A DNA stretch of 64,000 bases from Bacteroides sp. ET71 (GTDB lineage: Bacteria > Bacteroidota > Bacteroidia > Bacteroidales > Bacteroidaceae), in NCBI RefSeq assembly GCF_023336905.1, contig NZ_JAMBLS010000010.1, forward strand, positions 1 to 64,000, in the 5' to 3' direction. The translations under genes and the position numbers were made by a program. Position 1 is the first letter of the stretch. Each line of letters begins with the position of its first letter. Under the pieces are notes generated by a model. The model saw nothing but the letters and a program-made list of their open reading frames with translations. It had not been told where the DNA came from and made no database searches. Below are positions 1 through 8,575 of this stretch, one piece after another.

Positions 1-203
1 CAGCTTATGGAACTCCTATTATCCGTGAGAATGGAAGTATAGACAATCATCCGCATTGGTTTGAGTTGGCAAAAGAAAAATGGGCAAAGGTGTATCAAAC
101 CACAGGCACTCCTTGTAGTTGCTGGATGTGCAGGGGTGAAAAGTATAACCGTAGGGAATATAAGAGGGAAACTTTGCGCATAATTCGAGAGTCAATGGAG
201 TAG
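1..203 (+). CDS. C-terminal part of a small cysteine-motif protein (5' end outside window)
   Basis: The reading frame is open from the left edge and stops with TAG at 201-203, giving at least 66 residues. The visible part contains the compact cysteine motif CSCWMCRGEKY followed by a basic stretch (NRREYKRETLRIIRES). Two CxC/CxxC-type pairs close together suggest metal binding or an exposed thiol cluster. I recall short Bacteroidales proteins with this kind of cysteine motif but cannot name the family with confidence. It converges on the DUF6155 gene with a gap of about 57 bp. No start can be assigned because the 5' end is missing. Confidence 0.55.
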   Translation, partial: AYGTPIIRENGSIDNHPHWFELAKEKWAKVYQTTGTPCSCWMCRGEKYNRREYKRETLRIIRESME

Positions 204-260
204 AAATAGGAAAGCCATTTTTTGCGTATCTAAGCAAAGGTATGGCTTTCGTTAGTTTTG

Positions 261-773
261 TCATCTGTATTGGTGATAAATATCCGAGAGTGTATCATAA
301 AATCCCCAACCGCAATTATTGGCATTCTCAAGTAATTTCTCTATCCGCTCATAATATTGGGTCAATAAGCCACTCATGAAAATAAACTTCATGGCTTTGT
401 CGAAATTGTTTTCCAAAGTAATGTAGTATTGCTCCCACATGTCGCCAAAAGTCACGGTATATTCGCATCCCTGTTCAATGTAAAATAGCATTAGGTCAGC
501 GACATAGGTAGGTTCAGTTTTCAGTTTTTGGAAATCGGAAATGACTTTCCTGCACTTTGCGAATGAGGGCTTTTCCGAGAAACCACGGGTGGGGAAGAAC
601 TCCTGCCGGATGGCTTTCTTGCATTTCTCCAATTCGGCTTTGCTGTCAGGAGTTAGATAGAACTCCAGATAGTCTTTGGCTTCTTTACGTGCGTCATAAA
701 GTTCAAGCATCACTTCGATAACTTGTTCTTTGGAGAGCGTTTGCAGGTATTTTTTTAGTTTTGCTTTTGACAT
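261..773 (-). CDS. DUF6155 family protein
   Basis: This 170-residue protein begins SKAKLKKYLQTLSKEQVIEVMLELYDARKEAKDY, the usual opening of the DUF6155 family of small helical Bacteroidales proteins. The whole chain looks soluble and helix-rich, with no signal peptide or membrane segment. The family has no established function. The gene is last in a minus-strand run (Fic, hydrolase, this gene) and starts about 10 bp after the hydrolase stop, so it is probably co-transcribed. Length and start look normal. Confidence 0.7.
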   Translation of the reverse strand: MSKAKLKKYLQTLSKEQVIEVMLELYDARKEAKDYLEFYLTPDSKAELEKCKKAIRQEFFPTRGFSEKPSFAKCRKVISDFQKLKTEPTYVADLMLFYIEQGCEYTVTFGDMWEQYYITLENNFDKAMKFIFMSGLLTQYYERIEKLLENANNCGWGFYDTLSDIYHQYR

Positions 774-782
774 ATTTGTTTG

Positions 783-1382
783 TTATAGGGTTGTTGTATA
801 TAGTTTTTCTACCAGCGGCACATAATACTCTCGTACCTCCTCCGCTGTGGGCGTATGGGCACCAGGAAAGTGATAGGTATGAGTATAGTGTTGCAAGAAC
901 AACGGTTCAAAATGCGCCAGATGGTCATTCTCCCCGAATAGTCCCCAGATGCGGTTATCCAGTTCCGGTCGGTAGGCATCCCATTGGTGGGCTTGTACCT
1001 CGGCAAACTCGTCTATCAGTAATTGGTTTATTACGAGTTGCTGATACCCGTCTGTCCGTGGCGATTTGTATTCGTGCTCTCCGATGCGTTCAATGAGAAA
1101 GCAGGTCATTTCCAAGTAAGGATTGCCCAATAGGGCGGGTAGTCCATGGCGAGAAGCAACGATTTGTGCCAAGAATGCGCCATTGCTATTGCCCACTAAT
1201 ACGCAGGGTTTTTCTTGTTGGCAGATATCCTCAATAAATGCCAATGCCTCTTTCGGATGCAAAGGCAGGTCGGGGGTGAGGACTTCTGCTTTGCTCGCAA
1301 ATGCTTGCCTCAATGCTTGTGCTGGTATGCAGCTGCCCGAAGCGAAGAAACCGTGCAGAAAAAGAATTTTCTTTATCATCAT
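783..1382 (-). CDS. YqiA/UPF0227-type alpha/beta-hydrolase
   Basis: A protein of about 199 residues with a small alpha/beta-hydrolase pattern: the opening strand KILFLHGFFASG, a nucleophile elbow GNSNGA, an acid in GENDHL and a histidine in PGAHTP, giving a plausible Ser-Asp-His triad. It resembles the YqiA esterase family; the substrate is unknown. The start is chosen at the ATG that overlaps the Fic stop codon (ATGA), implying translational coupling; the open frame extends a few codons further upstream into the Fic gene, and a second ATG follows one codon later. It sits between Fic and DUF6155 genes in one transcript. Confidence 0.7.
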   Translation of the reverse strand: MMIKKILFLHGFFASGSCIPAQALRQAFASKAEVLTPDLPLHPKEALAFIEDICQQEKPCVLVGNSNGAFLAQIVASRHGLPALLGNPYLEMTCFLIERIGEHEYKSPRTDGYQQLVINQLLIDEFAEVQAHQWDAYRPELDNRIWGLFGENDHLAHFEPLFLQHYTHTYHFPGAHTPTAEEVREYYVPLVEKLYTTTL

Positions 1383-2389
1383 TGTCCGTTTGTTATAATT
1401 TCCCAATGCCCGTTTTTGTCCGAGCCGATGCGTTTGATAACCGTTCCATTCAGTTTTTTAATATAACGAGCTACGGTAGCCCGACCAATGTTCAGTGCTT
1501 TGGCATATTCATCGTAAGTATATTCCGGATGTGCCTTAATCAGGGTAATAAATCGCGTTGCAGTATCATTTACAGTATCACCTCTATTGTTTACAGTATC
1601 ATTTATGCTTTGCTGATACTGTAAAATCCTATTTTCAAGGTTGGTGATATGCTGGGCAAGCATGACATCTTGAATAATTGTGCTGTCTTCTTGCTCTCGG
1701 CTATCAATCAAGGCCTGGATATATTCACCTTTGGCTTCTTTCGTTACGATGGAAGGGATGAGTCCTAACTGTCTTTGTATGATGTTCATCAGAAGCCTTG
1801 TGGTGCGCCCATTGCCGTCCACCCACGGATGAATGGTTACCAGACGGAAATGGGCTTCGAAACTCAGACGATAGCAGGCCACCATATTATTTCTATCTAC
1901 AGAAACAAGTGCATCGTTCAGCCATTGGCAAAAATCTGCGGTAGTTTGTGGAACTTTTTGAAATGCCATATAACTTCTTCCTCCAATGCCTGCACTTACG
2001 TTGCATCGGCGCAACTCACCTTTTGAGGAATCAAAGTTGCCGCCCATTGTGGAGTATTCAGAACCCGTACGTCGCATGACTTTAGCTGCCAACTCGCATA
2101 AAAAATTGACTGCATAGGGCTTGGATGTTTTTGCCCATTCAAAACCGAAAAGATAAGCGTTTTTAAGGTCCACATTCATCATCTGCTCAACAATGCTTCT
2201 ACCTTTGGCAGCAATGCCTTCATCGAACAACAATTGGTTTTCCACCTCTGTTACGGTAGAACCTTCGATGGCGGTTGAGTGCGTGATAAGCGAATAGAGG
2301 TAGAATTTCTCATAATCCACCTGTTGCTCAATCCCCGAAGCTGTGTATCGACTGATGGTTTCTATAAGTTTTTTATCAATATCTTTCAT
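1379..2389 (-). CDS. Fic-domain protein with N-terminal inhibitory motif and C-terminal winged helix
   Basis: A Fic-family enzyme of 336 residues; such proteins usually transfer AMP or another nucleotide-derived group to a target hydroxyl. The Fic motif is at residues 187-198 (HPWVDGNGRTTR, Trp replacing the common Phe). The N-terminal stretch STAIEG at 38-43 fits the [ST]xxxE[GN] inhibitory helix, so the enzyme is likely autoinhibited. The C-terminal 70 residues (HPEYTYDEYAKALNIGRATVARYIKKL) look like a winged helix-turn-helix, as in many chromosomal Fic proteins. It follows a broken RhuM gene and overlaps the hydrolase gene by 4 bp. One of three Fic genes in the first 12 kb. Confidence 0.85.
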   Translation of the reverse strand: MKDIDKKLIETISRYTASGIEQQVDYEKFYLYSLITHSTAIEGSTVTEVENQLLFDEGIAAKGRSIVEQMMNVDLKNAYLFGFEWAKTSKPYAVNFLCELAAKVMRRTGSEYSTMGGNFDSSKGELRRCNVSAGIGGRSYMAFQKVPQTTADFCQWLNDALVSVDRNNMVACYRLSFEAHFRLVTIHPWVDGNGRTTRLLMNIIQRQLGLIPSIVTKEAKGEYIQALIDSREQEDSTIIQDVMLAQHITNLENRILQYQQSINDTVNNRGDTVNDTATRFITLIKAHPEYTYDEYAKALNIGRATVARYIKKLNGTVIKRIGSDKNGHWEIITNGQ

Positions 2390-2400
2390 CGTCTTCTTAT

Positions 2401-2654
2401 TTATTGTTGAACTGTTGCAAAAAACGCAACAGTTGAATCCGGCTTCAATTCTCCGACTTCAAACACATTCTTTATGTACTTTGGAATGGTGGACTTGTTG
2501 CGTTGAACAACTCTGCCATCAGGTCAGTAGTAAGCCACACGGTGTCATTGGTGAGTGTGACTTCTATTTTTGTCTGCCCGTCCTCGGTCTGGTAGAGGAG
2601 GATATTGCCTTTAGATTTTTTCGTTAAACTATACATGTTACAATTAATTTTCAT
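2401..2654 (-). pseudogene. RhuM-family protein, truncated and frameshifted
   Basis: The first part reads NILLYQTEDGQTKIEVTLTNDTVWLTTDLMAELFN, the conserved start of the RhuM (virulence protein) family. In this frame it then runs into an early stop. Shifting frame after AELFN restores the family reading: NKSTIPKYIKNVFEVGELKPDSTVAFFATVQQ, which then ends at a stop at 2401-2403. So a frameshift plus a 3' truncation have removed most of the roughly 300-residue protein. The upstream ATG overlaps the end of the PARIS-like gene; a better start may be MYSLTKK at 2636. RhuM function is unsettled. Confidence 0.75.
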
Positions 2655-4248
2655 CCAATATCGGCATATGCTTTTTTAAAGCCCCTATGATTCTTTCTTT
2701 TTTACCAGTCTTTATCAATCGGAGTATAAGTTTGGGGTATTCATTTGGAGAAAGTTTTAAGATATTTGATACTCTTAGATGTATACTTTTCCGATTGTAA
2801 ATTTTTAATAGTTCATTATAATCTTCTGATTTAATAATAGCGTCTATATGCTGTTTATGCTGATTATATATTTGGTCAATATTAATAGAGTTGACAGTTT
2901 TTTCTATTTGAAGCTTTAATGCATCAACACTATTTTCTTGCGGTTTTGTATAACATTGAAGTTTATGACGAATTTCTTTAGAACAAATTGAACATAATTG
3001 AAGGTCATATTCTTTATAAAATTCTTCGAAAATAAACTTTTTGACATTGTTAAATGTCTCGTCAGGATCTAATGCTTGGTTTTCTGCGACTAATTTTATT
3101 ATATCTTCAAGTAAATATAAATTTTCCACTTCTGCGACATCTAATGTGTATATATTTGACTCCTTATAACTTTGTATTTCATTTTCAGTTATATAGTCGC
3201 GGTCGATTAATCCCTTTATATTGTAGTTGTGCAAACTTTTTATCCGTTCGTTGTTAAATGATTTTGTCATTTCAATGACTTTTGTACAATCATGGCATGG
3301 AATGATATTGTAATTACTATAAATAAATGGATATAATTGGTTATCATAACTTCCTCTTTCTCCTTCGACAAATAGTACAGGTTTCCTATTACCTAATACT
3401 TCAAACATTAAACTGTCAGGTATATTTCCTTCAGAATCTAATACATTAATATCCCATTGTTCCTTACCGGAATAAGACTTTACCCAAATTTTGGTAGCTT
3501 CTTTTCTCGATGCGGCAAAATCCAAATCATGAGTGATATATACAAATGTTTTATTAGGGCATAATTCTTCTATTTTGTCCCATAAACGATACATGATAGA
3601 TTTGTGTAAATGAATTTCTGGTTCATCTATTATAATGGTCATATTATCTGGTGCAATAAGGCATTGTCCGAGTAGATAGATTGTGACTCTTTCTCCGTCT
3701 GACATTTCTTTGGCATGATATTCTTCTGCAGATTGTGTTTGTGCTTTTATTTTAGCATCTTCTAAGATGATTTGTCGATGAGGATATATTGCGTTCCATA
3801 TCATTGTAATTTTGTCTACAATCATTTGTGGAACATTGGCTTTTTCTTCGCCATTTAATTCTCGGTTTTTACAATCTATAACATAAGCTCTGTCTTCTTT
3901 GTTTAAACGTGCAAAAATGGCTGATAAAACGCTATCATAATCATTAATCAACGTGGTTGTTAAACCATTGCCCCAATTCCATTTGTAATTTTTATCATGA
4001 TGGTTTTCTTCTCCATAGTATATTTTATTCCATGCTGCCTCTTCGCTTTTGATTGTTATATTATCAGGTATAGATAATGCTCTTTGAGCTGATATTCTAA
4101 GAACATTTCCATTAGCTGATTGTTTTTCAATCCAAGCTCCTAAATGACTTTTTCCGCTTCCATTTGCACCTACAATGACAAAATTTTGTACACTTTCAAC
4201 CTCTTGAGGCTTTCCATTTATGGGGATTGTTATATGTCTTTTTTCCAT
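2644..4248 (-). CDS. AAA ATPase fused to DUF4435 domain (PARIS-like, AriA-AriB fusion)
   Basis: A 534-residue protein with an ABC/OLD-type ATPase half: Walker A GANGSGKS at 27-34, signature-like MSDGER at 182-187, Walker B IIIDEPEIHLH at 205-215 and THD at 239-241. The second half carries TOPRIM-like DUF4435 marks: VLFVEGERGSYD at 291-302, GLIDRDY at 346-352 and EVENLYLL at 373-380. PARIS defence uses AriA (AAA) and AriB (DUF4435), separate or fused; it responds to phage anti-restriction proteins by AriB-dependent tRNA attack. The fusion and its position 9 bp after hsdR fit that role. Assignment to PARIS rather than another OLD-like ATPase is inference. The gene is AT-rich compared with hsdR. 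Confidence 0.65.
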   Translation of the reverse strand: MEKRHITIPINGKPQEVESVQNFVIVGANGSGKSHLGAWIEKQSANGNVLRISAQRALSIPDNITIKSEEAAWNKIYYGEENHHDKNYKWNWGNGLTTTLINDYDSVLSAIFARLNKEDRAYVIDCKNRELNGEEKANVPQMIVDKITMIWNAIYPHRQIILEDAKIKAQTQSAEEYHAKEMSDGERVTIYLLGQCLIAPDNMTIIIDEPEIHLHKSIMYRLWDKIEELCPNKTFVYITHDLDFAASRKEATKIWVKSYSGKEQWDINVLDSEGNIPDSLMFEVLGNRKPVLFVEGERGSYDNQLYPFIYSNYNIIPCHDCTKVIEMTKSFNNERIKSLHNYNIKGLIDRDYITENEIQSYKESNIYTLDVAEVENLYLLEDIIKLVAENQALDPDETFNNVKKFIFEEFYKEYDLQLCSICSKEIRHKLQCYTKPQENSVDALKLQIEKTVNSINIDQIYNQHKQHIDAIIKSEDYNELLKIYNRKSIHLRVSNILKLSPNEYPKLILRLIKTGKKERIIGALKKHMPILDEN

Positions 4249-4257
4249 ATTGTTATC

Positions 4258-7200
4258 TCAACTAATTTGATTATTGTATTCTGTTCTAGGTTCTGCCGCC
4301 ATTGAGTAAGAGTTTTCCTGCAAGTTATACAATTTCGGTTCATTTGCAGTATCTTCATTGTCCGACCATTGTTCACATTGACGGATAACCGTTTCCAATG
4401 CGTTGGCAGCTTCTTCGGGAGGATAATGGTATTTCTTTAATAGCCGTTTTATCATTTTACGCATACCAGCCCGTGCCGATTCCTTTTTCTGCCAGTCTAT
4501 TGTGCGATTTTTCCGAAGAGCTTCCGTAAGTTCTTTGGTCATGGCAACCAATTGTTCGTTGGTATATACATCTTGTACGGCTTGCGGCTTCGTCAAGGCA
4601 TCATAGAATGATTTTTCTTCTCGTGTAAGACCTAAGTCATTCCCGGCAGACTCGGAAGACGAGATTTCTTTTGCCAAATTCAAGAGTTCCTGTATGACCT
4701 CTTCGTTGGTAAGCAAGCCTTTCAGATAGGAGGACAAGGAACGGTTCAATAAGTCAGAAAACTTTTCAGCCTGCACAATGTTAGTTTTTTGGTACAACGA
4801 CACACGTTCTGCCAACAATCTCTTCAGGAGTTCAACCGCTATGTTTTTCTCCTTCATTTTTGATACTTCTTCTAAGAATGCGGTGTCAAATAAAGAGAAT
4901 TCTGCTTTGACATCAGAGAACAGGTTGATTACCTCGTCACTTTTTACGCTCTGTTTTAGCAATTCGCTAATTCTTGCATTGATTTCTTTCTTTGATACTT
5001 TTCCCTTGCCTGTCATTCGTGAGAGGAGGGTACGGACGGTTTCAAAGAAAGCGGCTTCGTAGCGTTGTTGCTCATTTAGCAGACTACGGCATAATGTGAT
5101 GGAGTTATGCAGTAGCATAGCTTCCTTTAGGAATGTTTGTTGCTTCTCTTGTTTGTCGGGCGACATGATAAAGTTCACGCCACCTTTAATAGTTTGGGCA
5201 CATTCAGCATCCGATGCGGTTTGAAAATGACTGTAATCATAGCCATGAAACAGGTCACGGCATACTTCCAGTTTCTCTTTGAATTTAAGCAGAGCCGTTT
5301 CTTTAATATCAGGATTTCCGAAATTCTTACGGTCACGCCGGGTATAGTCGTGCATGGCTTCTTTCAGAGCCTTAGCTATTCCTATATAATCAACCACTAA
5401 TCCGCCAGCCTTTTCGTTGAATACTCGGTTTACACGGGCAATGGCCTGCATCAGGTTATGTCCGCTCATGGGTTTATACACATACATGGTTGCTAAAGAA
5501 GGAACATCGAAACCAGTCAGCCACATATCTACTACAATAGCTACCTTCATCGGATCGTTATCGTCCTTGAAGCGTTTGGCAAGCTCTTTCTTGTACTGTT
5601 TGTTGCCAATGATGTCGTGCCATTCCTCTGGGTCTTTGTTGCTTCCAGTCATTACCACCTTTACTTTTTCTCCCCAATCGGGACGGAGTTCCAATATCTT
5701 GTGATATATACTCATGGCAATGGTACGTGAATATGCCACAATCATGGCTTTCCCGGTCAGTTCATGTTGGCGGTTTTCTTCATAATGTTTCAGAATATCC
5801 CGGCAAAGGGAATCTATTGTGGCAGGAGCACCTAAGATTTCCTCCAAGTGCGACATTTCTTTCTTGCTCTTCTCTATCTGTTCTTCCGTCGCTCCTTCCT
5901 CAGCGAGAAGTTCATATTCATCATCAATAGCTTTGAGGGTAGCTTCATCCAGATTCAGATTGACTACACGCGATTCATAATATACCGGGCAAGTGGCTCC
6001 ATCAGCCACAGCTTGTGTCATGTCGTAGACATCAATGTAATTACCGAATACTTCTACGGTATCACGGTCTTTGGTGGAGATTGGTGTTCCCGTAAAACCG
6101 ATATAAGAGGCATTGGGTAGGCAATCGTGAATGATTCTTGCAGTGCCTATGACTCGCTTGGCTACATTTTCGCCTTTTTCATTCTTTGTTATTCTGATTT
6201 TCTCTTCAAAGCCGTATTGTCCACGGTGGGCTTCATCAGTCATGACTACGATATTTTTCCGCAAAGAAAGAGGCTCATCCGATTCCTCAAACTTCTGCAT
6301 GGTAGTGAAGATTATGCCGTTTGCTTCCCGTCCGGACAGTAGGGATTTCAAATCTTCCCGGCTTTTTGCCTGTATGGGAACTTGGCGTAAGAAGTCTTGG
6401 CATTTAGAGAATTGAGTATAGAGTTGGTCGTCCAAGTCATTGCGGTCAGTAATCACAACAATGGTCGGCTGTGAAAGTTCTTCTTGCAGCAAGTGGGCAT
6501 AGAATACCATTGACAGTGATTTCCCGCTGCCTTGCGTATGCCAGAACACACCGATTTTTCCATCATTTCCAATAGCTTTCTTTGTGCGTTCTACAGCTTT
6601 CTTTACGGCAAAGTATTGATGATAGGCAGCTAAAATCTTGGCAGCTCCAGATTCATCTTTTGAAAAACAGACAAAGTTCTTGAAAATGTCTATCAAGCGT
6701 TCTTTGGAAAATATCCCTTCAAAAAAGGTATCATAATCGGCAAAATCCGTGCTCTCATAATCACCGTCTTTGGTTTTCCATTCCATATATCGGTCTTCCT
6801 TGCTGGTGATTGTTCCGGCTTTGGAACAAGCCATATCACTCATCACGCAGAATACGTTGTATATAAATAAGGATGGAATCTCCTTCATATAGTTCCGCAG
6901 TTGAAGATATGCCTCTGATGCATCTGTTTCTTCTCGTGAGGGTGATTTGAGTTCAATGACAACAAGCGGCAACCCATTGATGAAAACAATCATATCGGCT
7001 CGCTTTTCTGAATTCTCTACAAATGTCCACTGGTTGGCTATCTGAAAATCGTTTCGATTGATGTATTCATAGTCAATCAAATAAACTATTTCGTTGCGTT
7101 GCTCTTTTCCGTCAAAGTAAGAAACTTCTACGCCATGCTGAAGATAGTCCATGAAAAGCTCGTTCTTTTGAGTCAGGCTTCCGGTATCTATGTCTTTCAG

Positions 7201-7392
7201 CTTGGCAATAGCCTCGTGGATGGCAGTTTGTGGCTTGCTTGGATTTATTGTGGTCAAACTATTCAACACCTGTTCTTCGTAGAACGGCACATAATAATCG
7301 CGTTCTATGTCCGGACCATATAGATGCTGATACCCCATGTTTTCGTACAGGGTAATCAATGCGTTTTCATAACTTCCTTCTGTGAATGACAT
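4258..7392 (-). CDS. hsdR: Type I restriction endonuclease subunit R
   Basis: The motor and nuclease subunit of a type I restriction complex, 1044 residues. The N-terminal PD-(D/E)xK nuclease shows D133 and E147-L-K149 within RADMIVFINGLPLVVIELKS. The SF2 translocase follows, with Walker A HTQGSGKS at 285-292, DEAH at 386-389, GFTGTPI, and a helicase motif VI region (MQAIARVNRVF). The C-terminal part is helical and would contact the methylase complex. It is the last Hsd gene of the operon, starting 4 bp after the Abi_C stop, and is followed within 9 bp by the PARIS-like gene. Length is normal and no disruption is seen. Confidence 0.93.
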   Translation of the reverse strand: MSFTEGSYENALITLYENMGYQHLYGPDIERDYYVPFYEEQVLNSLTTINPSKPQTAIHEAIAKLKDIDTGSLTQKNELFMDYLQHGVEVSYFDGKEQRNEIVYLIDYEYINRNDFQIANQWTFVENSEKRADMIVFINGLPLVVIELKSPSREETDASEAYLQLRNYMKEIPSLFIYNVFCVMSDMACSKAGTITSKEDRYMEWKTKDGDYESTDFADYDTFFEGIFSKERLIDIFKNFVCFSKDESGAAKILAAYHQYFAVKKAVERTKKAIGNDGKIGVFWHTQGSGKSLSMVFYAHLLQEELSQPTIVVITDRNDLDDQLYTQFSKCQDFLRQVPIQAKSREDLKSLLSGREANGIIFTTMQKFEESDEPLSLRKNIVVMTDEAHRGQYGFEEKIRITKNEKGENVAKRVIGTARIIHDCLPNASYIGFTGTPISTKDRDTVEVFGNYIDVYDMTQAVADGATCPVYYESRVVNLNLDEATLKAIDDEYELLAEEGATEEQIEKSKKEMSHLEEILGAPATIDSLCRDILKHYEENRQHELTGKAMIVAYSRTIAMSIYHKILELRPDWGEKVKVVMTGSNKDPEEWHDIIGNKQYKKELAKRFKDDNDPMKVAIVVDMWLTGFDVPSLATMYVYKPMSGHNLMQAIARVNRVFNEKAGGLVVDYIGIAKALKEAMHDYTRRDRKNFGNPDIKETALLKFKEKLEVCRDLFHGYDYSHFQTASDAECAQTIKGGVNFIMSPDKQEKQQTFLKEAMLLHNSITLCRSLLNEQQRYEAAFFETVRTLLSRMTGKGKVSKKEINARISELLKQSVKSDEVINLFSDVKAEFSLFDTAFLEEVSKMKEKNIAVELLKRLLAERVSLYQKTNIVQAEKFSDLLNRSLSSYLKGLLTNEEVIQELLNLAKEISSSESAGNDLGLTREEKSFYDALTKPQAVQDVYTNEQLVAMTKELTEALRKNRTIDWQKKESARAGMRKMIKRLLKKYHYPPEEAANALETVIRQCEQWSDNEDTANEPKLYNLQENSYSMAAEPRTEYNNQIS

Positions 7393-7396
7393 ATCG

Positions 7397-8014
7397 CTAA
7401 TTCTTTAAGTTGTTCAAGTAAGAATAGTAAACTTCTTTATACGCTTCGTAATCTTGCTTATATAGGGCTTCAGAAGCAGAGAGAATCACACCGCCTAACT
7501 CCAAAGGATTTTCTTCATCAAACAATTCGTTGAATGGCTGGCAATCTTCGTAATGGATGCGTGAATTGGGTCTGTTGGAATTGGTATAAACGTGCAGAAT
7601 AAAACCTCCTATTACATCTGTCGTTTTGTATGCTAATAACGCTATAGTCTTGTCAAAGGGGGTATGTTGTTTATCTTGCCCATGTGATGCAAAACCTGAA
7701 CTATTTCTCATTTCACTGAGCTTTTGGACAACAGATGCAATCCGTCTAATCAATTCTATTTTGTCCGTTTTGTGTAATTCGTCTGTGAACATATTTTCCA
7801 ATGTCAGTTTCACCAAAGTTTGAAACTGCCAATCAGTATTGTATGCGACAGCTTGATTAGTAAGAATTGTCTTGCAAAGACTTTCTATCATGCTTTTGCA
7901 GACTTCAATGCATAAATCAGGATTGGTTTCAATCATACTTTCAATGGTCGAAAGATGATCATTCAAGTAATTGAAACTTGGCATTTTACTAATATGTTCA
8001 CGAATCCATTTCAT
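7397..8014 (-). CDS. Abortive infection (Abi_C) family protein
   Basis: A 205-residue soluble protein whose central segment CKSMIESLCKTIL ... LIRRIASVVQKLSEMRNSSGFASHGQDK matches the Abi_C pattern (abortive-infection C-terminal domain, with the R(N)xxGxxxHG signature). Many family members are HEPN-like RNases; here RNSSGFASH could supply the RxxxxxxH-type active site, though this is inference. It is wedged between a half hsdS and hsdR with gaps of about 10 and 4 bp, so it is co-transcribed with the restriction genes and may serve as a back-up when restriction fails. Confidence 0.7.
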   Translation of the reverse strand: MKWIREHISKMPSFNYLNDHLSTIESMIETNPDLCIEVCKSMIESLCKTILTNQAVAYNTDWQFQTLVKLTLENMFTDELHKTDKIELIRRIASVVQKLSEMRNSSGFASHGQDKQHTPFDKTIALLAYKTTDVIGGFILHVYTNSNRPNSRIHYEDCQPFNELFDEENPLELGGVILSASEALYKQDYEAYKEVYYSYLNNLKN

Positions 8015-8024
8015 ATAGGTGTTT

Positions 8025-8570
8025 TTATGCGGCTATGTTTAAATTGCCATTTATCCGGCGGTTCAGCTCGATTTTGTCATCAAGGGACGAAAGAATATCA
8101 GCAATACGCTTTTGTTCTTTAAGAGGAGGAAAAGGTATTTCAAATTCTTTTATCTGCTGTGCATTTAGATTTTGTTGTGCTCCACCATTTGCAAGTGATG
8201 CAAGGTAGGCATAATTATTATATAAAGCATAATAAACAAACCTATAATCAGCTATGGCAGAATCTATGTTTAGATTACAACACGCTTGATTGGTTGTTAG
8301 TGGAATCTTTGCAATGGCTGTTTTCCCTGCTGTTGCCCCATACATTGCAACAATTACAGTATTTGCAGGAACCCATTTAGCTGATGAATTATTAAGTCCT
8401 TCATCTGTTATTGTTCTTTCTGTTTCATAAATGCGACAAAAATTTATTTCTTTGGTATTAAGCCAAGGAATATTCCCACCATAATATTCTGTAACAGTAC
8501 TTTTAGGAGTACCTCCACTACATATATTTAAGCATATATGCTGTATTTCGATTTTATCGTATTTTCCCAT
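8025..8570 (-). CDS. hsdS: Type I specificity subunit, 5' half only (one TRD)
   Basis: About 181 residues containing a single target recognition domain (GGTPKSTVTEYYGGNIPWLNTKEI ... GGAQQNLNAQQIKEFEIPFPPLKEQKRIADILSSLDDKIELNRRINGNL) and then an abrupt end, NIAA-stop. It stops exactly in the central conserved helix where the intact HsdS at 9902-11095 continues with EQQAQALFKAWF. The break falls just after the 13-bp core TAAATTGCCATTT (8040-8052 on the plus strand). The ATG at 8570 is preferred over a TTG nine bases upstream that overlaps the preceding Fic gene. It may be a silent or half-site specificity module, or one arm of a recombining pair. Confidence 0.8.
   Translation of the reverse strand: MGKYDKIEIQHICLNICSGGTPKSTVTEYYGGNIPWLNTKEINFCRIYETERTITDEGLNNSSAKWVPANTVIVAMYGATAGKTAIAKIPLTTNQACCNLNIDSAIADYRFVYYALYNNYAYLASLANGGAQQNLNAQQIKEFEIPFPPLKEQKRIADILSSLDDKIELNRRINGNLNIAA
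8040..8052 (-). repeat. hsdS recombination core, copy 1
   Basis: The plus-strand sequence TAAATTGCCATTT marks the point where the 5' half hsdS loses homology to the intact hsdS. Its ends AAAT/ATTT form a short inverted repeat around four central bases, a layout expected of a tyrosine recombinase core. Homology to the intact gene continues only on the higher-coordinate side (the coding 5' side). Confidence 0.5.
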
Positions 8571-8575
8571 AATTA

